DNA of 57,538 nucleotides, taken from the NCBI RefSeq assembly GCF_002873135.1, contig NZ_MCVI01000038.1:1-57538 (forward strand), given 5' to 3'. Each line of letters starts with the position of its first letter. Position 1 is the first letter of the stretch. Below, piece by piece: positions 8,273-17,958 of this stretch. The notes under the pieces were generated by a model. That model searched no databases and was not told the origin of the DNA. It saw nothing but the letters and a program-made list of their open reading frames with translations. The DNA is from Shewanella sp. 10N.286.48.A6. GTDB taxonomy: Bacteria > Pseudomonadota > Gammaproteobacteria > Enterobacterales > Shewanellaceae. Position numbers and translations under genes: made by a program.

Positions 8273-9175
8273 ATGTATAGTTTTGAGCAATTAAAAGTCT
8301 TTGTAACTGTGTGTGAAACGGGTTCCTTTTCCGCGGCCGCGCGAAAATTAAAAAGAGCACAATCTGGCGTAAGTCAGGCTATTGCTAACCTGGAAATATC
8401 GGTTAACCAAGAGTTGTTTAACCGTGAAAAAAACATCCCTGTATTAACGGCAAACGGTGCAGCTTTACTACCTGTAGCCCAATCAATATTGCATCAACAG
8501 CAGTATTTTGATCAAAAAGTGGAGTCCTTGACGAACAAGGATGAACACGAGTTAGTGATAGCGATAGATGAAAGTCTTGTTGACAGTAAACTGTTATCCG
8601 TTTTAGCCTCATTGGCCGACAAATTCCCTATTACAAATGTCGAAATTATCACTGCCTCTTCATTTGATATAGAAGAATGGATTCGAATAGGGAAAGTGCA
8701 AGTAGGTATCATATATGCTGATGGTGAACTAAAAGTTGATATGGATTTTTTCCTTTTGGGTCAAGCGAGGTTTTTTACCATTTCATCAAAAGATCACCAC
8801 TTGGCTAATCTTGATATTGTTCAAGGAGCCGATTTAAAGCGCTATCGTCAATGTGTGCATCGTAGTTTTAAACAAAATGAACTGTGGTTTAGTTATGGTA
8901 TTAGCTCAATGCTTTGGTATGCCAATACACACCAAACATTAATTGAACTAGTGCTGCAAGGGGTTGGTTGGGCAAATGTGCCAGCATTATTAGTTAAACA
9001 AATTCAATCAGATGATATTGTTTGTTTACCAGTAGCACATGAATACAAAGGCTGGATAACGCCTGTTGGTTGCTTAGTTTCTCGGCAACATCAATCAGGG
9101 CCAGTACTAAGCAGTTTAATTGCTTTATTGCAGCAACTTAGTTTTGAGGATGCTCATTGGGAAATGGCTGATTAG
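8273..9175 (+). CDS. LysR-family transcriptional regulator, likely of the PACE pump
   Basis: A 300-residue LysR-type regulator. The N-terminal winged helix-turn-helix spans about 1-60 (FEQLKVFVTVCETGSFSAAA, then QSGVSQAIANLE). The effector-binding domain follows from about 90. Its start lies 60 bases from the divergent pump gene, so the shared intergenic region probably holds its operator. By analogy with AceR it would activate the pump in response to a substrate; this is inference from gene arrangement. A hairpin terminator follows the stop. Confidence 0.88.
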   Translation: MYSFEQLKVFVTVCETGSFSAAARKLKRAQSGVSQAIANLEISVNQELFNREKNIPVLTANGAALLPVAQSILHQQQYFDQKVESLTNKDEHELVIAIDESLVDSKLLSVLASLADKFPITNVEIITASSFDIEEWIRIGKVQVGIIYADGELKVDMDFFLLGQARFFTISSKDHHLANLDIVQGADLKRYRQCVHRSFKQNELWFSYGISSMLWYANTHQTLIELVLQGVGWANVPALLVKQIQSDDIVCLPVAHEYKGWITPVGCLVSRQHQSGPVLSSLIALLQQLSFEDAHWEMAD

Positions 9176-9188
9176 CCTTGTAAAACAC

Positions 9189-9218
9189 ATAACCCGCAAA
9201 ACCTACTTTGCGGGTTAT
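9189..9218. terminator. Bidirectional terminator hairpin between convergent genes
   Basis: ATAACCCGCAAA (9189-9200) pairs perfectly with TTTGCGGGTTAT (9207-9218). It sits between the converging LysR and acyl-CoA dehydrogenase genes and can stop transcription from both sides, although the T-run is short. Confidence 0.75.
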
Positions 9219-9237
9219 ATGAATAAGGTCTCAAAGT

Positions 9238-11034
9238 TTAGAAAACAAAATCTTTGCTATCTAATGCCATCATCGAATCTACACCGTTCTGAATACAGGC
9301 GGCATGACCTTTAGCTCTTGGCAACATACGTTGGATAAAGAACTGTGCGGTTTTTATTTTCGCTTGGTAAAATGCTTTTTCAGATGTATCAGTCTTTAAC
9401 TTTTCTTGAGCCACTTTTGCCATTCTTGCCCAGAAAAAGGCTAATGTAACGTAGCCAGCAAACATCAAGTAATCTACTGAAGCCCCGCCTATTTCATCAG
9501 GGTTCTTTGTTGCTTTAGCACCAATAGTAACAGTAAGTTCATGCCACTCTTTAGCGTATGCCATGATGGGTTGGATAAACTCAGCCATAGCTTGATCGTC
9601 CATATTTTGTTGGCAAAATAGCGTCACATCTTTTGAAAATGGTTTTAATATTTCACCTTGGGTACCTATTATTTTTCGCGCTAATAAATCCAGTGCTTGA
9701 ATACCGGTTGTACCTTCATATAAACAGCTAATTTTAGTGTCTCGCATGAGTTGCTCCATGCCCCACTCTTTTATAAATCCATGACCACCAAATATTTGTA
9801 CTCCATGACTGGTCGCTTCAAAACCAAGTTCAGACAAAAATGCTTTTGCAATTGGGGTTAATAAAGCCAATTTAGTTTCAGTTTCAGCTTTTACTGCTTC
9901 ATTTTTTTCTGCATGGACAATATCAACTAGTTGGGCTAAATAAGATAATAAAGCGCGACCACCTTCAGCAATTGATTTTTGAGTTAATAGCATTCTTCGT
10001 ACATCTGGATGCACAATAATAGGATCAGCTGGTCCTTGTGGATTTTTCACTCCGCTAATTGATCGCATTTGTAGACGGTCTTTGGCATAGGCTAAAGCAC
10101 CTTGAAATGAAGCTTCTGCAGCAGCAACCCCTTCGCTTGCAACACCTATTCTGGCTGCATTCATAAAGGTAAACATGCACTTAAGGCCACGGTTTGGTTC
10201 GCCAATTAAGTGGCCAGTAGCAGCATCGAAATTAATCACGCAGGTGGCATTACCATTGATACCCATTTTATGTTCGATAGAACCGCAGCTCACGCCATTA
10301 CGATCTGAAATACTGCCATCTTCGTTTACATTAAACTTAGGTACTATAAATAACGAAATGCCCTTATTACCTTCTGGTGCGCCAGGTATACGCGCAATAA
10401 CAATATGAACAATATTATCTGATAAATCATGTTCACCTGCAGAGATAAAGATTTTTGTCCCTGACAACGAATAGGTGCCATCTTCGTTAAGCTCAGCTTT
10501 GGTGCGCAACATGCCTAAATCAGTGCCACAATGTGGTTCAGTTAAGCACATGGTGCCAGTCCATGTTCCTTCAACAAGTTTTGGCATAAACTGCTGCTTT
10601 TGGGTTTCACTGCCGTGGGCTTCAATCGTCGCCAAAGCGCCATGACTTAAGCCTGGATACATGGCAAAACTATGATTCGCACTAGAAAACATCTCGGCAA
10701 TGTTCATATTTAATGAGTGCGGTAAGCCTTGCCCACCAAATTCAGGTGATTGCGATAACGTTGGCCATCCACCTTCTACATACTGTTTATAGGCATCTTT
10801 AAAGCCATCAGGAGTTGTGACGTTTCCGTCAGTCCAAGTACAACCTTGTTGGTCGCCAATTTGGTTTAATGGTGCCACGACTTGTTCAGTTAATTTAGCC
10901 GCCTCAGCAATGATGGCATCAATCATATCTATACTTGCATCTTCATAACCAAGACCTTGGTAATGGCTTTCACAGCCAAGTAACTCTTGCATCACAAATT
11001 TAAAATCGCGTATGGGCGCTTTGTAGTCAGGCAT
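9238..11034 (-). CDS. Acyl-CoA dehydrogenase, long (DmdC-like) subfamily
   Basis: A FAD flavoprotein of about 598 residues, longer than classical acyl-CoA dehydrogenases because of an extra C-terminal domain, as in the DmdC-like group (3-methylmercaptopropionyl-CoA dehydrogenase and relatives). CLTEPHCGTDLG marks the FAD/substrate region, and the catalytic base is the Glu in LYEGTTGIQALDL. It would oxidise an acyl-CoA to the trans-2-enoyl-CoA. The ATG at 11034 is preferred to the one at 11040 because GGAGA then lies 6 bases away rather than touching the start. It is divergent from the TonB receptor across about 540 bases and is probably part of the same catabolic programme. No other DMSP demethylation gene is nearby, so a DmdC role is not implied. 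Confidence 0.88.
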   Translation of the reverse strand: MPDYKAPIRDFKFVMQELLGCESHYQGLGYEDASIDMIDAIIAEAAKLTEQVVAPLNQIGDQQGCTWTDGNVTTPDGFKDAYKQYVEGGWPTLSQSPEFGGQGLPHSLNMNIAEMFSSANHSFAMYPGLSHGALATIEAHGSETQKQQFMPKLVEGTWTGTMCLTEPHCGTDLGMLRTKAELNEDGTYSLSGTKIFISAGEHDLSDNIVHIVIARIPGAPEGNKGISLFIVPKFNVNEDGSISDRNGVSCGSIEHKMGINGNATCVINFDAATGHLIGEPNRGLKCMFTFMNAARIGVASEGVAAAEASFQGALAYAKDRLQMRSISGVKNPQGPADPIIVHPDVRRMLLTQKSIAEGGRALLSYLAQLVDIVHAEKNEAVKAETETKLALLTPIAKAFLSELGFEATSHGVQIFGGHGFIKEWGMEQLMRDTKISCLYEGTTGIQALDLLARKIIGTQGEILKPFSKDVTLFCQQNMDDQAMAEFIQPIMAYAKEWHELTVTIGAKATKNPDEIGGASVDYLMFAGYVTLAFFWARMAKVAQEKLKTDTSEKAFYQAKIKTAQFFIQRMLPRAKGHAACIQNGVDSMMALDSKDFVF

Positions 11035-11040
11035 TGTCAT

Positions 11041-11577
11041 TCTCCAAATAATTATTTTATTTATGGTGGTAACTGACTATTTGGATGATAATTCACACAA
11101 ATAACATTTCCGAATATTCGATGCTAAGTTAACTAAAGCTATTATCCAAATGCATAATACTTATGACGATCTATTAGTAAAAATAATATGGTATTGATTT
11201 ATGCTATTTAGTTAATCGGGTCAGTGGGTATTTGTTCCTCGATGTAATTTCCATACCATATACATATACATATACATAGACTGAGCCCTGCCTGTATTCC
11301 TTACATGAATAGTTATCTATTAAAACAATTGATTGGATAAATACAGAAACTCCACATAGCATGATTTGGCGTTTAAACGTTCATAAAAGTGGTAGTTAGT
11401 TATATTCAGAAGCTTAGGTTAGCTTCTAATTTATTCCCTTGCAGTTATTGAATAACGCAAATAAAAACTAGATGTTTACTGGTTATTAATAGAGCACTCA
11501 AGTGTCACAAATAACTTAAGTAAATCAGTTTGTTGACAAGGTTACTTAATAACTATTGGTCATTCTTGGGGATAAAT
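11041..11577. promoter_or_regulatory. Divergent control region between acyl-CoA dehydrogenase and TonB receptor
   Basis: A stretch of 537 bases without a gene separates two outward-facing catabolic genes and must hold both promoters. A run of about three and a half ATACAT-type hexamers lies at 11257-11278. No operator could be recognised with confidence. The length is generous for this genome and leaves room for regulator sites. Confidence 0.4.
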
Positions 11578-14025
11578 ATGAATGTAAAAACAGTACAAAT
11601 CTTTAAGCACTCTTTAACCGCGTTAGCCGTTTGTGGGGTACTTAATTCATCGGCTATTGCTGAAGAAGTAAACACCAACTCAGAAGAAAAAGATGATATC
11701 GAAGTCATCTATGTCACAGCCTCTAAACGCCTAAAAAGCCTGCAAGAGTCACCAGTGGCGGTAACCGTAGTGGACGGCGCTGCAATTAAACAGTCAAATA
11801 CGCTGGATATTAACGATCTACAAACATTGGTGCCCACTTTACGGGTTACGCCATTACAGCGCTCTACCAATACTAACTTCTCAATTCGTGGATTTGGTAA
11901 TGGCACCAATAATACCGGGATTGAGCCATCGGTTGGTGTGTTCATTGATGGTGTCTACCGCTCCCGCGCAGCGGCGCAAATAGGTGACTTACCGCGAGTT
12001 CAACAAATAGAAGTGCTCAGTGGCCCCCAAAGTACCTTATTTGGTAAAAATGCATCTGCTGGTGTGATCAGCGTAACTACCATGGAACCTTCATATGATT
12101 TAGAAGGCATGGTTGAATTAGGCTATGGCAATTACAATCAACAAATAGTTAAAGGCTATATAACTAATGGGCTCTCTGATACGTTTGCCGTGAGTTTATC
12201 GGGCGGTTATAACGCTCGCGATGGTTATGCTGAAAGTATTGTTGGTCTGTCAGATGTTAATGACCGCGACCGTTGGAACATTCGAGGGCAAGCTTTATAT
12301 GAACCCACTGAAGATGTTAAATTTCGCTTAATAGCCGACTATAGCGAAATTCAAGAGGCCTGCTGCGCTGTTGAAGATTCAATTAATGGTCCTACTACTG
12401 CTGCCGTTCGCGCATTAGGTGGCATTGTTATCGACGAAAATGATTCATTTTCTTATCAATCTGCACTTAATTCAAACCCTGACAATAATGTCGAAGATGG
12501 CGGTGCCTCACTACAAATTGACGTTGATTTTGATGGTTTTGCATTAACGTCAATCAGTGCTTATCGCAGTAATGATTCAGGATTTAAGAATGATGTTGAT
12601 TACACGTCTTTAGATATTCTCACTGAAGGTGGTCACACAGAAATAGAAACCGTCACTCAAGAGTTGCGCTTAACTTCAACAGGCGAGCGAGACTTTGAAT
12701 GGATGGTCGGTGCCTATCTGTTCCATGAAAAAGTGATTACTGGCGATACTTTATATTACGGTAATGATATTCGAAACTACTTTGATGTATTAACCGCTGC
12801 AGGCGGTGCCCCAGGGTTATTAGCAGGTGTTGAAGGAGTATATGGTCTTGAACCAGGAACATTTTTTTCAAACACCTCAGCCGTTAACTCAGAGTTTGAA
12901 CAAAAAAATGATGCCTATTCTCTGTTCGCAAGCTTTGATTACCATATCACTGAACAGCTAACGGCTATTTTTGGTGTCAGTTATATTAATGACCAAAAAG
13001 ACATCACCATAGAACAAACTAATACTGATGTATTTTCTGCAATTGATTTAGATAATGATCTTACCTTGTTTGGTGTGCCCATTGGTTCGATCCCCCAACT
13101 AGCTCCTGCAGTTCCAGTATTGAAAGGCTTACAATTTTTACCGCCAATGATGGAATTACCTAACGTGGTAGAAAACCATAAAACAGATGACAGCAAAACC
13201 ACCTGGTCATTTCGCCTAGCCTACGAAATCAACAATAACGTCAATATATTTGCCACAGCTGCAACAGGCTTTAAAGCGACGTCATGGAATTTGTCCCGTT
13301 ATAGTAGCCCTTTTGCATCAGATCAAGAGGCATTAGAAACTGCCGGTATTTCACAACCTAACCAAGCTTATGGCGGACGTTATGCCTCTCCTGAAGAAGC
13401 TACCGTTTACGAGCTTGGTATTAAAACACGTTTTGAAAATGGCGCTTTTAATGCCACATTTTTTGATCAAACTATTGAAGGATTTCAATCATCTATCTTT
13501 ATCGGTACTGGATTTGTGCTAGCTAATGCAGGTAAGCAAAGTACTCAAGGGATTGAATTTGACTCCAAATATAATTTAAACAGTGATTGGTCAATCACCT
13601 TTGCTGGGACTTACCTTGACCCTGTTTATGATTCCTTTGTTGGCGCATCAGGTCTAGACGGGCCTGTGGATTTATCCGGTGAAAAACCAGCTGGTATCTC
13701 TGATTTAAGCCTGACAGCAGGACTTGCTTATAATTATGAAATCGGTGAGGACATATATGGCTACGCTAGAGTTGATTACTTATATGAAAGTGACACTAAA
13801 TTAGCTGAAAACGTGCCTGATTCATTAACTCGCGAAGTTAATACCGTTAATGCCAGCACCGGATTAGCCTTTGGCAATGGTATCAATCTACAGCTTTGGG
13901 TACGTAATTTAACCAACGACGAATACTTATTGTCAGCATTCCCGCCTCCGATTCAAGCAGGTAGTTTTAATGGCTACCCAAATCAACCTCGTACTTTCGG
14001 TGCTAACATTTCCTATGAGTTTTAG
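11578..14025 (+). CDS. TonB-dependent outer-membrane receptor
   Basis: From ATG 11578 the protein has 815 residues. Residues 1-29 are a signal peptide (basic start, hydrophobic core, ending near SSAIAEE). A TonB-box-like segment (EVIYVTASKR) follows, then the plug domain with FSIRGFGNG and the GPQSTLFGKNASAG motif, and a beta-barrel ending in a C-terminal phenylalanine (ANISYEF) as expected for outer-membrane barrels. A TTG 16 codons upstream keeps the frame open, but the ATG with GGGG a few bases upstream and a proper signal peptide is better. Receptors of this style in marine bacteria and sphingomonads often import hydrophobic or aromatic nutrients rather than iron. It heads the plus-strand arm of the island and is presumably the substrate port (inference). 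Confidence 0.92.
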   Translation: MNVKTVQIFKHSLTALAVCGVLNSSAIAEEVNTNSEEKDDIEVIYVTASKRLKSLQESPVAVTVVDGAAIKQSNTLDINDLQTLVPTLRVTPLQRSTNTNFSIRGFGNGTNNTGIEPSVGVFIDGVYRSRAAAQIGDLPRVQQIEVLSGPQSTLFGKNASAGVISVTTMEPSYDLEGMVELGYGNYNQQIVKGYITNGLSDTFAVSLSGGYNARDGYAESIVGLSDVNDRDRWNIRGQALYEPTEDVKFRLIADYSEIQEACCAVEDSINGPTTAAVRALGGIVIDENDSFSYQSALNSNPDNNVEDGGASLQIDVDFDGFALTSISAYRSNDSGFKNDVDYTSLDILTEGGHTEIETVTQELRLTSTGERDFEWMVGAYLFHEKVITGDTLYYGNDIRNYFDVLTAAGGAPGLLAGVEGVYGLEPGTFFSNTSAVNSEFEQKNDAYSLFASFDYHITEQLTAIFGVSYINDQKDITIEQTNTDVFSAIDLDNDLTLFGVPIGSIPQLAPAVPVLKGLQFLPPMMELPNVVENHKTDDSKTTWSFRLAYEINNNVNIFATAATGFKATSWNLSRYSSPFASDQEALETAGISQPNQAYGGRYASPEEATVYELGIKTRFENGAFNATFFDQTIEGFQSSIFIGTGFVLANAGKQSTQGIEFDSKYNLNSDWSITFAGTYLDPVYDSFVGASGLDGPVDLSGEKPAGISDLSLTAGLAYNYEIGEDIYGYARVDYLYESDTKLAENVPDSLTREVNTVNASTGLAFGNGINLQLWVRNLTNDEYLLSAFPPPIQAGSFNGYPNQPRTFGANISYEF

Positions 14026-14033
14026 TTAAGAGA

Positions 14034-14075
14034 AAGCCAATAGTGACAATAACTTACATTGTCGCTGTTGGCTTT
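14034..14075 (+). terminator. Hairpin after the TonB receptor gene
   Basis: AAAGCCAA.AGTGACAAT pairs with ATTGTC.GCTGTTGGCTTT, a long stem with minor bulges starting 8 bases after the receptor stop. The T-run is short, so it may only attenuate transcription into the following operon. Confidence 0.5.
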
Positions 14076-14132
14076 AACCTTTAACGCAATTAATAACACT
14101 CTACATTTTTATACTAAGTAAAGAGTAAGCAA

Positions 14133-14795
14133 ATGCCTATTGAAACGATTTTAAAACAACGCTATTCAGCACGTGCGTTTTTGAATAAGCCTGTACCACA
14201 AGAAACCTTAAAACACATTTTTGAAACGGTGCAATTATCCCCTTCCAATTGTAATGTTCAACCTTGGCAAGCCTGTGTGGTGTCGGGAAAAACAAAACAC
14301 AAATTACAACATCAATTCATGGAATTATTAATGAGCGGCGCCAAGCCAAACCCAGACTTTAACTGGACGGCACAATACAGTGGCGTACACCGCGAGCGTC
14401 AGTTTGGATCAGCAAATGCGCTTTACACCGAATTAGGCATAGCCAGAGAAGATAAGAAAGCGCGTCAAATGGCAATGCTGCGTAACTGGCAATTCTTTGA
14501 TGCTCCCCATGCGGTATTTTTTACCATGGATAAATATTTAGACATTATGGGTGCAGTAGATTTAGGTATTTACGCGCAAACACTTTCATTAGTTCTTGCT
14601 CAGCATGGCATATCAAATTGTATGCAAGGTGCCTTAGGTCAATTTCCTGATCCTGTGCGAGAAGCATTAAACCTACCTGAGGAACGCGGCATCTTATTTG
14701 GCATGTCTTTTGGCTTTGCTGATGACACTAATCCTGTAAATAAAACCAGAACAGACAGAGAGTTAATCGATAATGCAGTCAGTTTTTTCGAATAA
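14133..14795 (+). CDS. Nitroreductase-family FMN oxidoreductase
   Basis: A 220-residue cytosolic flavoprotein of the nitroreductase superfamily. The FMN-phosphate region RYSARAF at 10-16 and SPSNCNVQPWQ near 37 are typical, as is the C-terminal glycine-rich part GILFGMSFGFAD. Members transfer hydride from NAD(P)H to nitroaromatics, quinones, enones or flavin. Within this island a role in reducing an enone or quinone-like intermediate is possible, but the substrate is unknown. It is the first gene after the receptor hairpin, and the next gene starts 36 bases later, so it is probably in one transcript with the following genes. Confidence 0.88.
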   Translation: MPIETILKQRYSARAFLNKPVPQETLKHIFETVQLSPSNCNVQPWQACVVSGKTKHKLQHQFMELLMSGAKPNPDFNWTAQYSGVHRERQFGSANALYTELGIAREDKKARQMAMLRNWQFFDAPHAVFFTMDKYLDIMGAVDLGIYAQTLSLVLAQHGISNCMQGALGQFPDPVREALNLPEERGILFGMSFGFADDTNPVNKTRTDRELIDNAVSFFE

Positions 14796-14831
14796 ATGCC
14801 TTTTTATATATGACATTAAAAGAGAATCAAC

Positions 14832-15797
14832 ATGCAGTTGGAGCATAAGTTTGCGTTAATAGATCAGACCAACATTCACTATGTTGAATCGAATCTTGTA
14901 TCAGGCACAGAAGCAAAGCCAACGATCATTTTCCTTCATGGTTTTCCTGAATATTGGGGCGTTTGGCGTAAGCAATTAAGTTATTTCGCTGAAAATTATC
15001 GGGTTATAGCGCCTGATTTACCTGGGTACAACTTAAGTGATAAACCTACTGAAGTTGATTTTTACTCTGTCCCCAATTTAATCGCTTTCTTTTCAAAGTT
15101 TATTAAACACATTAGCCCAAATAGCGCAGTGATTTTAGTTGCCCATGATTGGGGCGGCGCCATCGCTTGGCCCCTTGCAGCCTTTCATCCACAACTAATA
15201 TGTAAACTGATTATTTTGAATGCCGCGCATCCAAGTACCTTCACCCGAGAAATGGTTAACAACCCACTACAACGCCAAAAGAGTACCTATATTCATGACT
15301 TAATTAGTCAAAATGCAGAGCATTTATTACAGCAAAATAACTATCAATACCTAGCTGAGAACATCATGGTAAGTGCTTATAAAAGTACATTTAGTAATAA
15401 AACCAAAGCTGAGTACCGTCAGGTTTGGAGTCAACAAGGCGGCATTAATGGCATGCTGCAATATTACCGTGCAATGCCGCAATTAGCGGCAAAAGAAAAC
15501 ACTAATCATTCAGCGCTAAAACAACAAAATAACTGCTCGTCAAAAAGTGAAGACTCGGGTCAATTGAGTCCAATTAAAGACATCGCGACAATAAAAATAC
15601 CCAATATACGTATTAACCTTCCAACGCTTATTTTATGGGGTGAACGAGACCAAGCCTTTGTTAATGAGAATCTTACCGATATTAACCAATACGTTCCGGA
15701 TTGCACCATAGTGCGTTTCAAAAATTGCAGTCACTGGTTACAACACGAAAGACCTGCAGAGATAAACCACGTCATGAATCATTTTATTAATACATAA
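14832..15797 (+). CDS. Alpha/beta hydrolase, epoxide hydrolase-like
   Basis: A 321-residue alpha/beta hydrolase. HGFPEYWGVW gives the HGxP oxyanion motif, and AHDWGGA places an aspartate (Asp106) as nucleophile, as in epoxide hydrolases and haloalkane dehalogenases rather than serine esterases. LILWGERDQAF holds the acid region and CSHWLQHERP the catalytic histidine. A polar insert around 226-245 (HSALKQQNNCSSKSEDSG) is unusual and probably a surface loop. The RBS AGAGAATCAAC precedes the start. A role in opening an epoxide during catabolism is plausible; dehalogenase activity is the alternative. Confidence 0.85.
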   Translation: MQLEHKFALIDQTNIHYVESNLVSGTEAKPTIIFLHGFPEYWGVWRKQLSYFAENYRVIAPDLPGYNLSDKPTEVDFYSVPNLIAFFSKFIKHISPNSAVILVAHDWGGAIAWPLAAFHPQLICKLIILNAAHPSTFTREMVNNPLQRQKSTYIHDLISQNAEHLLQQNNYQYLAENIMVSAYKSTFSNKTKAEYRQVWSQQGGINGMLQYYRAMPQLAAKENTNHSALKQQNNCSSKSEDSGQLSPIKDIATIKIPNIRINLPTLILWGERDQAFVNENLTDINQYVPDCTIVRFKNCSHWLQHERPAEINHVMNHFINT

Positions 15798-15818
15798 TCA
15801 CAAAAATAAAGGCTTGTT

Positions 15819-16949
15819 ATGACCCAATCACAAACGTTAACCCACAGTGCATTTGTTTTTGAAGTTTCAAAATCAAATTTAATCCAAACCCGAGTAGTAC
15901 CACTTAATATTGAACAGCCTTTAGCTGAAAATGAATTACTGCTGAAAGTAGATAAATTTGCTCTTACAGCAAACAACATTAGTTACGGCGTCACCGGAGA
16001 TGCTTTAGGTTATTGGCGATTTTTCCCAACGGCAAATAGCACTGAGCAAGCCCAATGGGGGCGACTCCCAGTAATGGGCTATGCAGATGTTATTGCTTCA
16101 AATTGCCAACATATTAAAGTGGGAGAAAGGCTTTGGGGATTTATGCCAATGGCGACTCATTTAACCGTTATTGCTGGCAATATCGCTACAACGGGATTTT
16201 CTGATATAAATCCATGCCGAGAAGGTCTTTCACCTGTTTACAGTCGCTTTGATCGGGTTAATACTAATCCTTATTATCAGATAAATAACGAAGAATTTGA
16301 TATTTTACTTCGAGGTTTATTTACCACTTCATGGTTAGTTGATGACTTTATGTTTGATAATAATTACTTTGACGCAGCTCAATACCTCATCACCAGTGCA
16401 TCAAGTAAAACCAGCATTGCCCTGGCCTTCTCAATTAAAGACAGAGGCGAACGCCCTGCTATTGGTATCACCTCTGAATCTAATCGTAAATTTGTTGAGT
16501 CATTAGCTTGTTATGATCAAGTTGTCAGCTACCAACAAATAGCGTCACTCGACAGCGGTGTCACATCAATTTTAGTTGATATGGCTGGCGGTCAATCAAC
16601 ACTTTCAGCAATACATTACCACTTTGCAGACTCACTGCGTTATTCGTGTCGAATAGGGGCAACTCATCACCAAGATATTGATATCTCGGATGGTTTTAAC
16701 GTTGCTAGCTTGCCGGGCGCAAAACCAGAGTTCTTTTTTGCACCAAACCAGCTTAAAAAACGTGCTGCAGAATATGGTGCCACCGAAATGATGAACCAGA
16801 TGAATTTAGCATTACTGCGTTACATTGAGTTTTGCCGTGTGAACATAACCATCAACACAACTCATAACGTTACTGAATTAGATGCCATTTACCAACAAGT
16901 ATTAGCAGGTAAAGCCGATGCATCTGTGGGCCAAATTGTTTCTTGGTAA
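15819..16949 (+). CDS. DUF2855 family protein
   Basis: A 376-residue protein of the uncharacterised DUF2855 family. Early residues (ENELLLKVDKFALTANNISYGVTGD) resemble the N-terminal part of medium-chain dehydrogenase/reductases (MDR), and later LGYWRFFP and GRLPVMGYADV continue the family pattern, but classical zinc ligands and a GxGxxG nucleotide motif are not evident. It is tightly placed after the epoxide hydrolase-like gene (21 bases) and belongs to the same presumed operon. Genes of this family recur in catabolic clusters with acyl-CoA enzymes; its reaction is unknown. Confidence 0.75.
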   Translation: MTQSQTLTHSAFVFEVSKSNLIQTRVVPLNIEQPLAENELLLKVDKFALTANNISYGVTGDALGYWRFFPTANSTEQAQWGRLPVMGYADVIASNCQHIKVGERLWGFMPMATHLTVIAGNIATTGFSDINPCREGLSPVYSRFDRVNTNPYYQINNEEFDILLRGLFTTSWLVDDFMFDNNYFDAAQYLITSASSKTSIALAFSIKDRGERPAIGITSESNRKFVESLACYDQVVSYQQIASLDSGVTSILVDMAGGQSTLSAIHYHFADSLRYSCRIGATHHQDIDISDGFNVASLPGAKPEFFFAPNQLKKRAAEYGATEMMNQMNLALLRYIEFCRVNITINTTHNVTELDAIYQQVLAGKADASVGQIVSW

Positions 16950-17009
16950 TTAATAATATCAATTCATTTAAATTGGCCAGCAGCAAGGTCTGTTAAACCT
17001 GAGGTTCGT

Positions 17010-17921
17010 ATGGAAAGTATTGAATTAGTCAAATTTGTAAACACAAAAGTGATTCCAATTTGTATATTTTTAATCATGATGGGAATGGGGCTTTCTCTTA
17101 TTCCTAAAGATTTTAAGCGAGTGGTAAAGTACCCTAAAGCTGTATCTATCGGTTTGGTTAATCAACTCATACTTTTGCCGCTTATAGGGTTTGTATTGGC
17201 AAGTGTCATGCCTTTAGAACCAGAATATGCCGTAGGCGTCATGCTGTTAGTACTATGTCCAGGTGGTACGACTTCGAATATGTTTACCCATTTAGCCAAA
17301 GGAGATGTCGCGCTGTCAGTTTCGATGACAGCAATAGCCAGCATCATAACGGTATTTACCATTCCAGTGATACTTAACTTATCGCTTGAGCACTTTATGG
17401 GTAAAGGTACTGAGTTCTCATTACCGATTATTACCACCATGATAAGTTTAATGAAGCTGACAATATTGCCTATTGGCATCGGGATGTTAATAAAGCGATT
17501 TGCCCCCAAATTAGCTGACAGTACACAAGTTCATGTGTCTAAATTTGGTATTTTATTTTTAACCTTATTAATTATCTTTTTGACATACATTCAAAAAGAC
17601 ATTGTGGTTTCAGCCCTTATCGCTGCAGGGCCAGTTTCAATATTGCTCAATATTTCAACCATGGCGCTGGGCTACTATTCAAGTAAGTGGCTTGGTTTAA
17701 ACCTTGCTCAGCGCACTTCAATTACCATCGAAGTAGGTTTACAAAATAGTACTTTATCCATGTTCATGGCGCTGACCTTATTGGCCAATTATAAAATGTC
17801 ATTTACACCTGCTATTTATACGTTAACCATGCTATTTACTGCAGGTGTACTCGTCAGAATATTTAATTCAAAGTTTAATCGCGCCGATAAACCGAAAGTG
17901 CAGTTAGATATCGCGAAATGA
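17010..17921 (+). CDS. BASS-family (bile acid:sodium symporter-like) transporter
   Basis: A 303-residue inner-membrane protein with about eight to ten hydrophobic helices. LCPGGTTSNMFTHLAKGDVA and EVGLQNSTLSM are the two conserved sodium-site segments of the BASS family, which moves organic anions such as bile acids, pantothenate or keto acids together with sodium. GAGG-type RBS (GAGG at 17001-17004) precedes the ATG. Coming after an outer-membrane receptor and before CoA-pathway enzymes, it likely carries the acid substrate across the inner membrane; the bile-acid name reflects the family, not evidence for that substrate. Confidence 0.87.
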   Translation: MESIELVKFVNTKVIPICIFLIMMGMGLSLIPKDFKRVVKYPKAVSIGLVNQLILLPLIGFVLASVMPLEPEYAVGVMLLVLCPGGTTSNMFTHLAKGDVALSVSMTAIASIITVFTIPVILNLSLEHFMGKGTEFSLPIITTMISLMKLTILPIGIGMLIKRFAPKLADSTQVHVSKFGILFLTLLIIFLTYIQKDIVVSALIAAGPVSILLNISTMALGYYSSKWLGLNLAQRTSITIEVGLQNSTLSMFMALTLLANYKMSFTPAIYTLTMLFTAGVLVRIFNSKFNRADKPKVQLDIAK

Positions 17922-17958
17922 AGCCCTTTAAAAAATTAACAACACGGAAGATACTCAT

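Noticed and set aside
9238..11034. DMSP demethylation gene dmdC
   Set aside because: The protein belongs to the long DmdC-like subfamily, but no dmdA, dmdB or dmdD partner lies nearby and the subfamily is broad.
17010..17921. Evidence for bile acid or steroid degradation
   Set aside because: The transporter family name alone is not evidence; no ketosteroid dehydrogenase, hydroxylase or ring-cleavage gene is present in the window.
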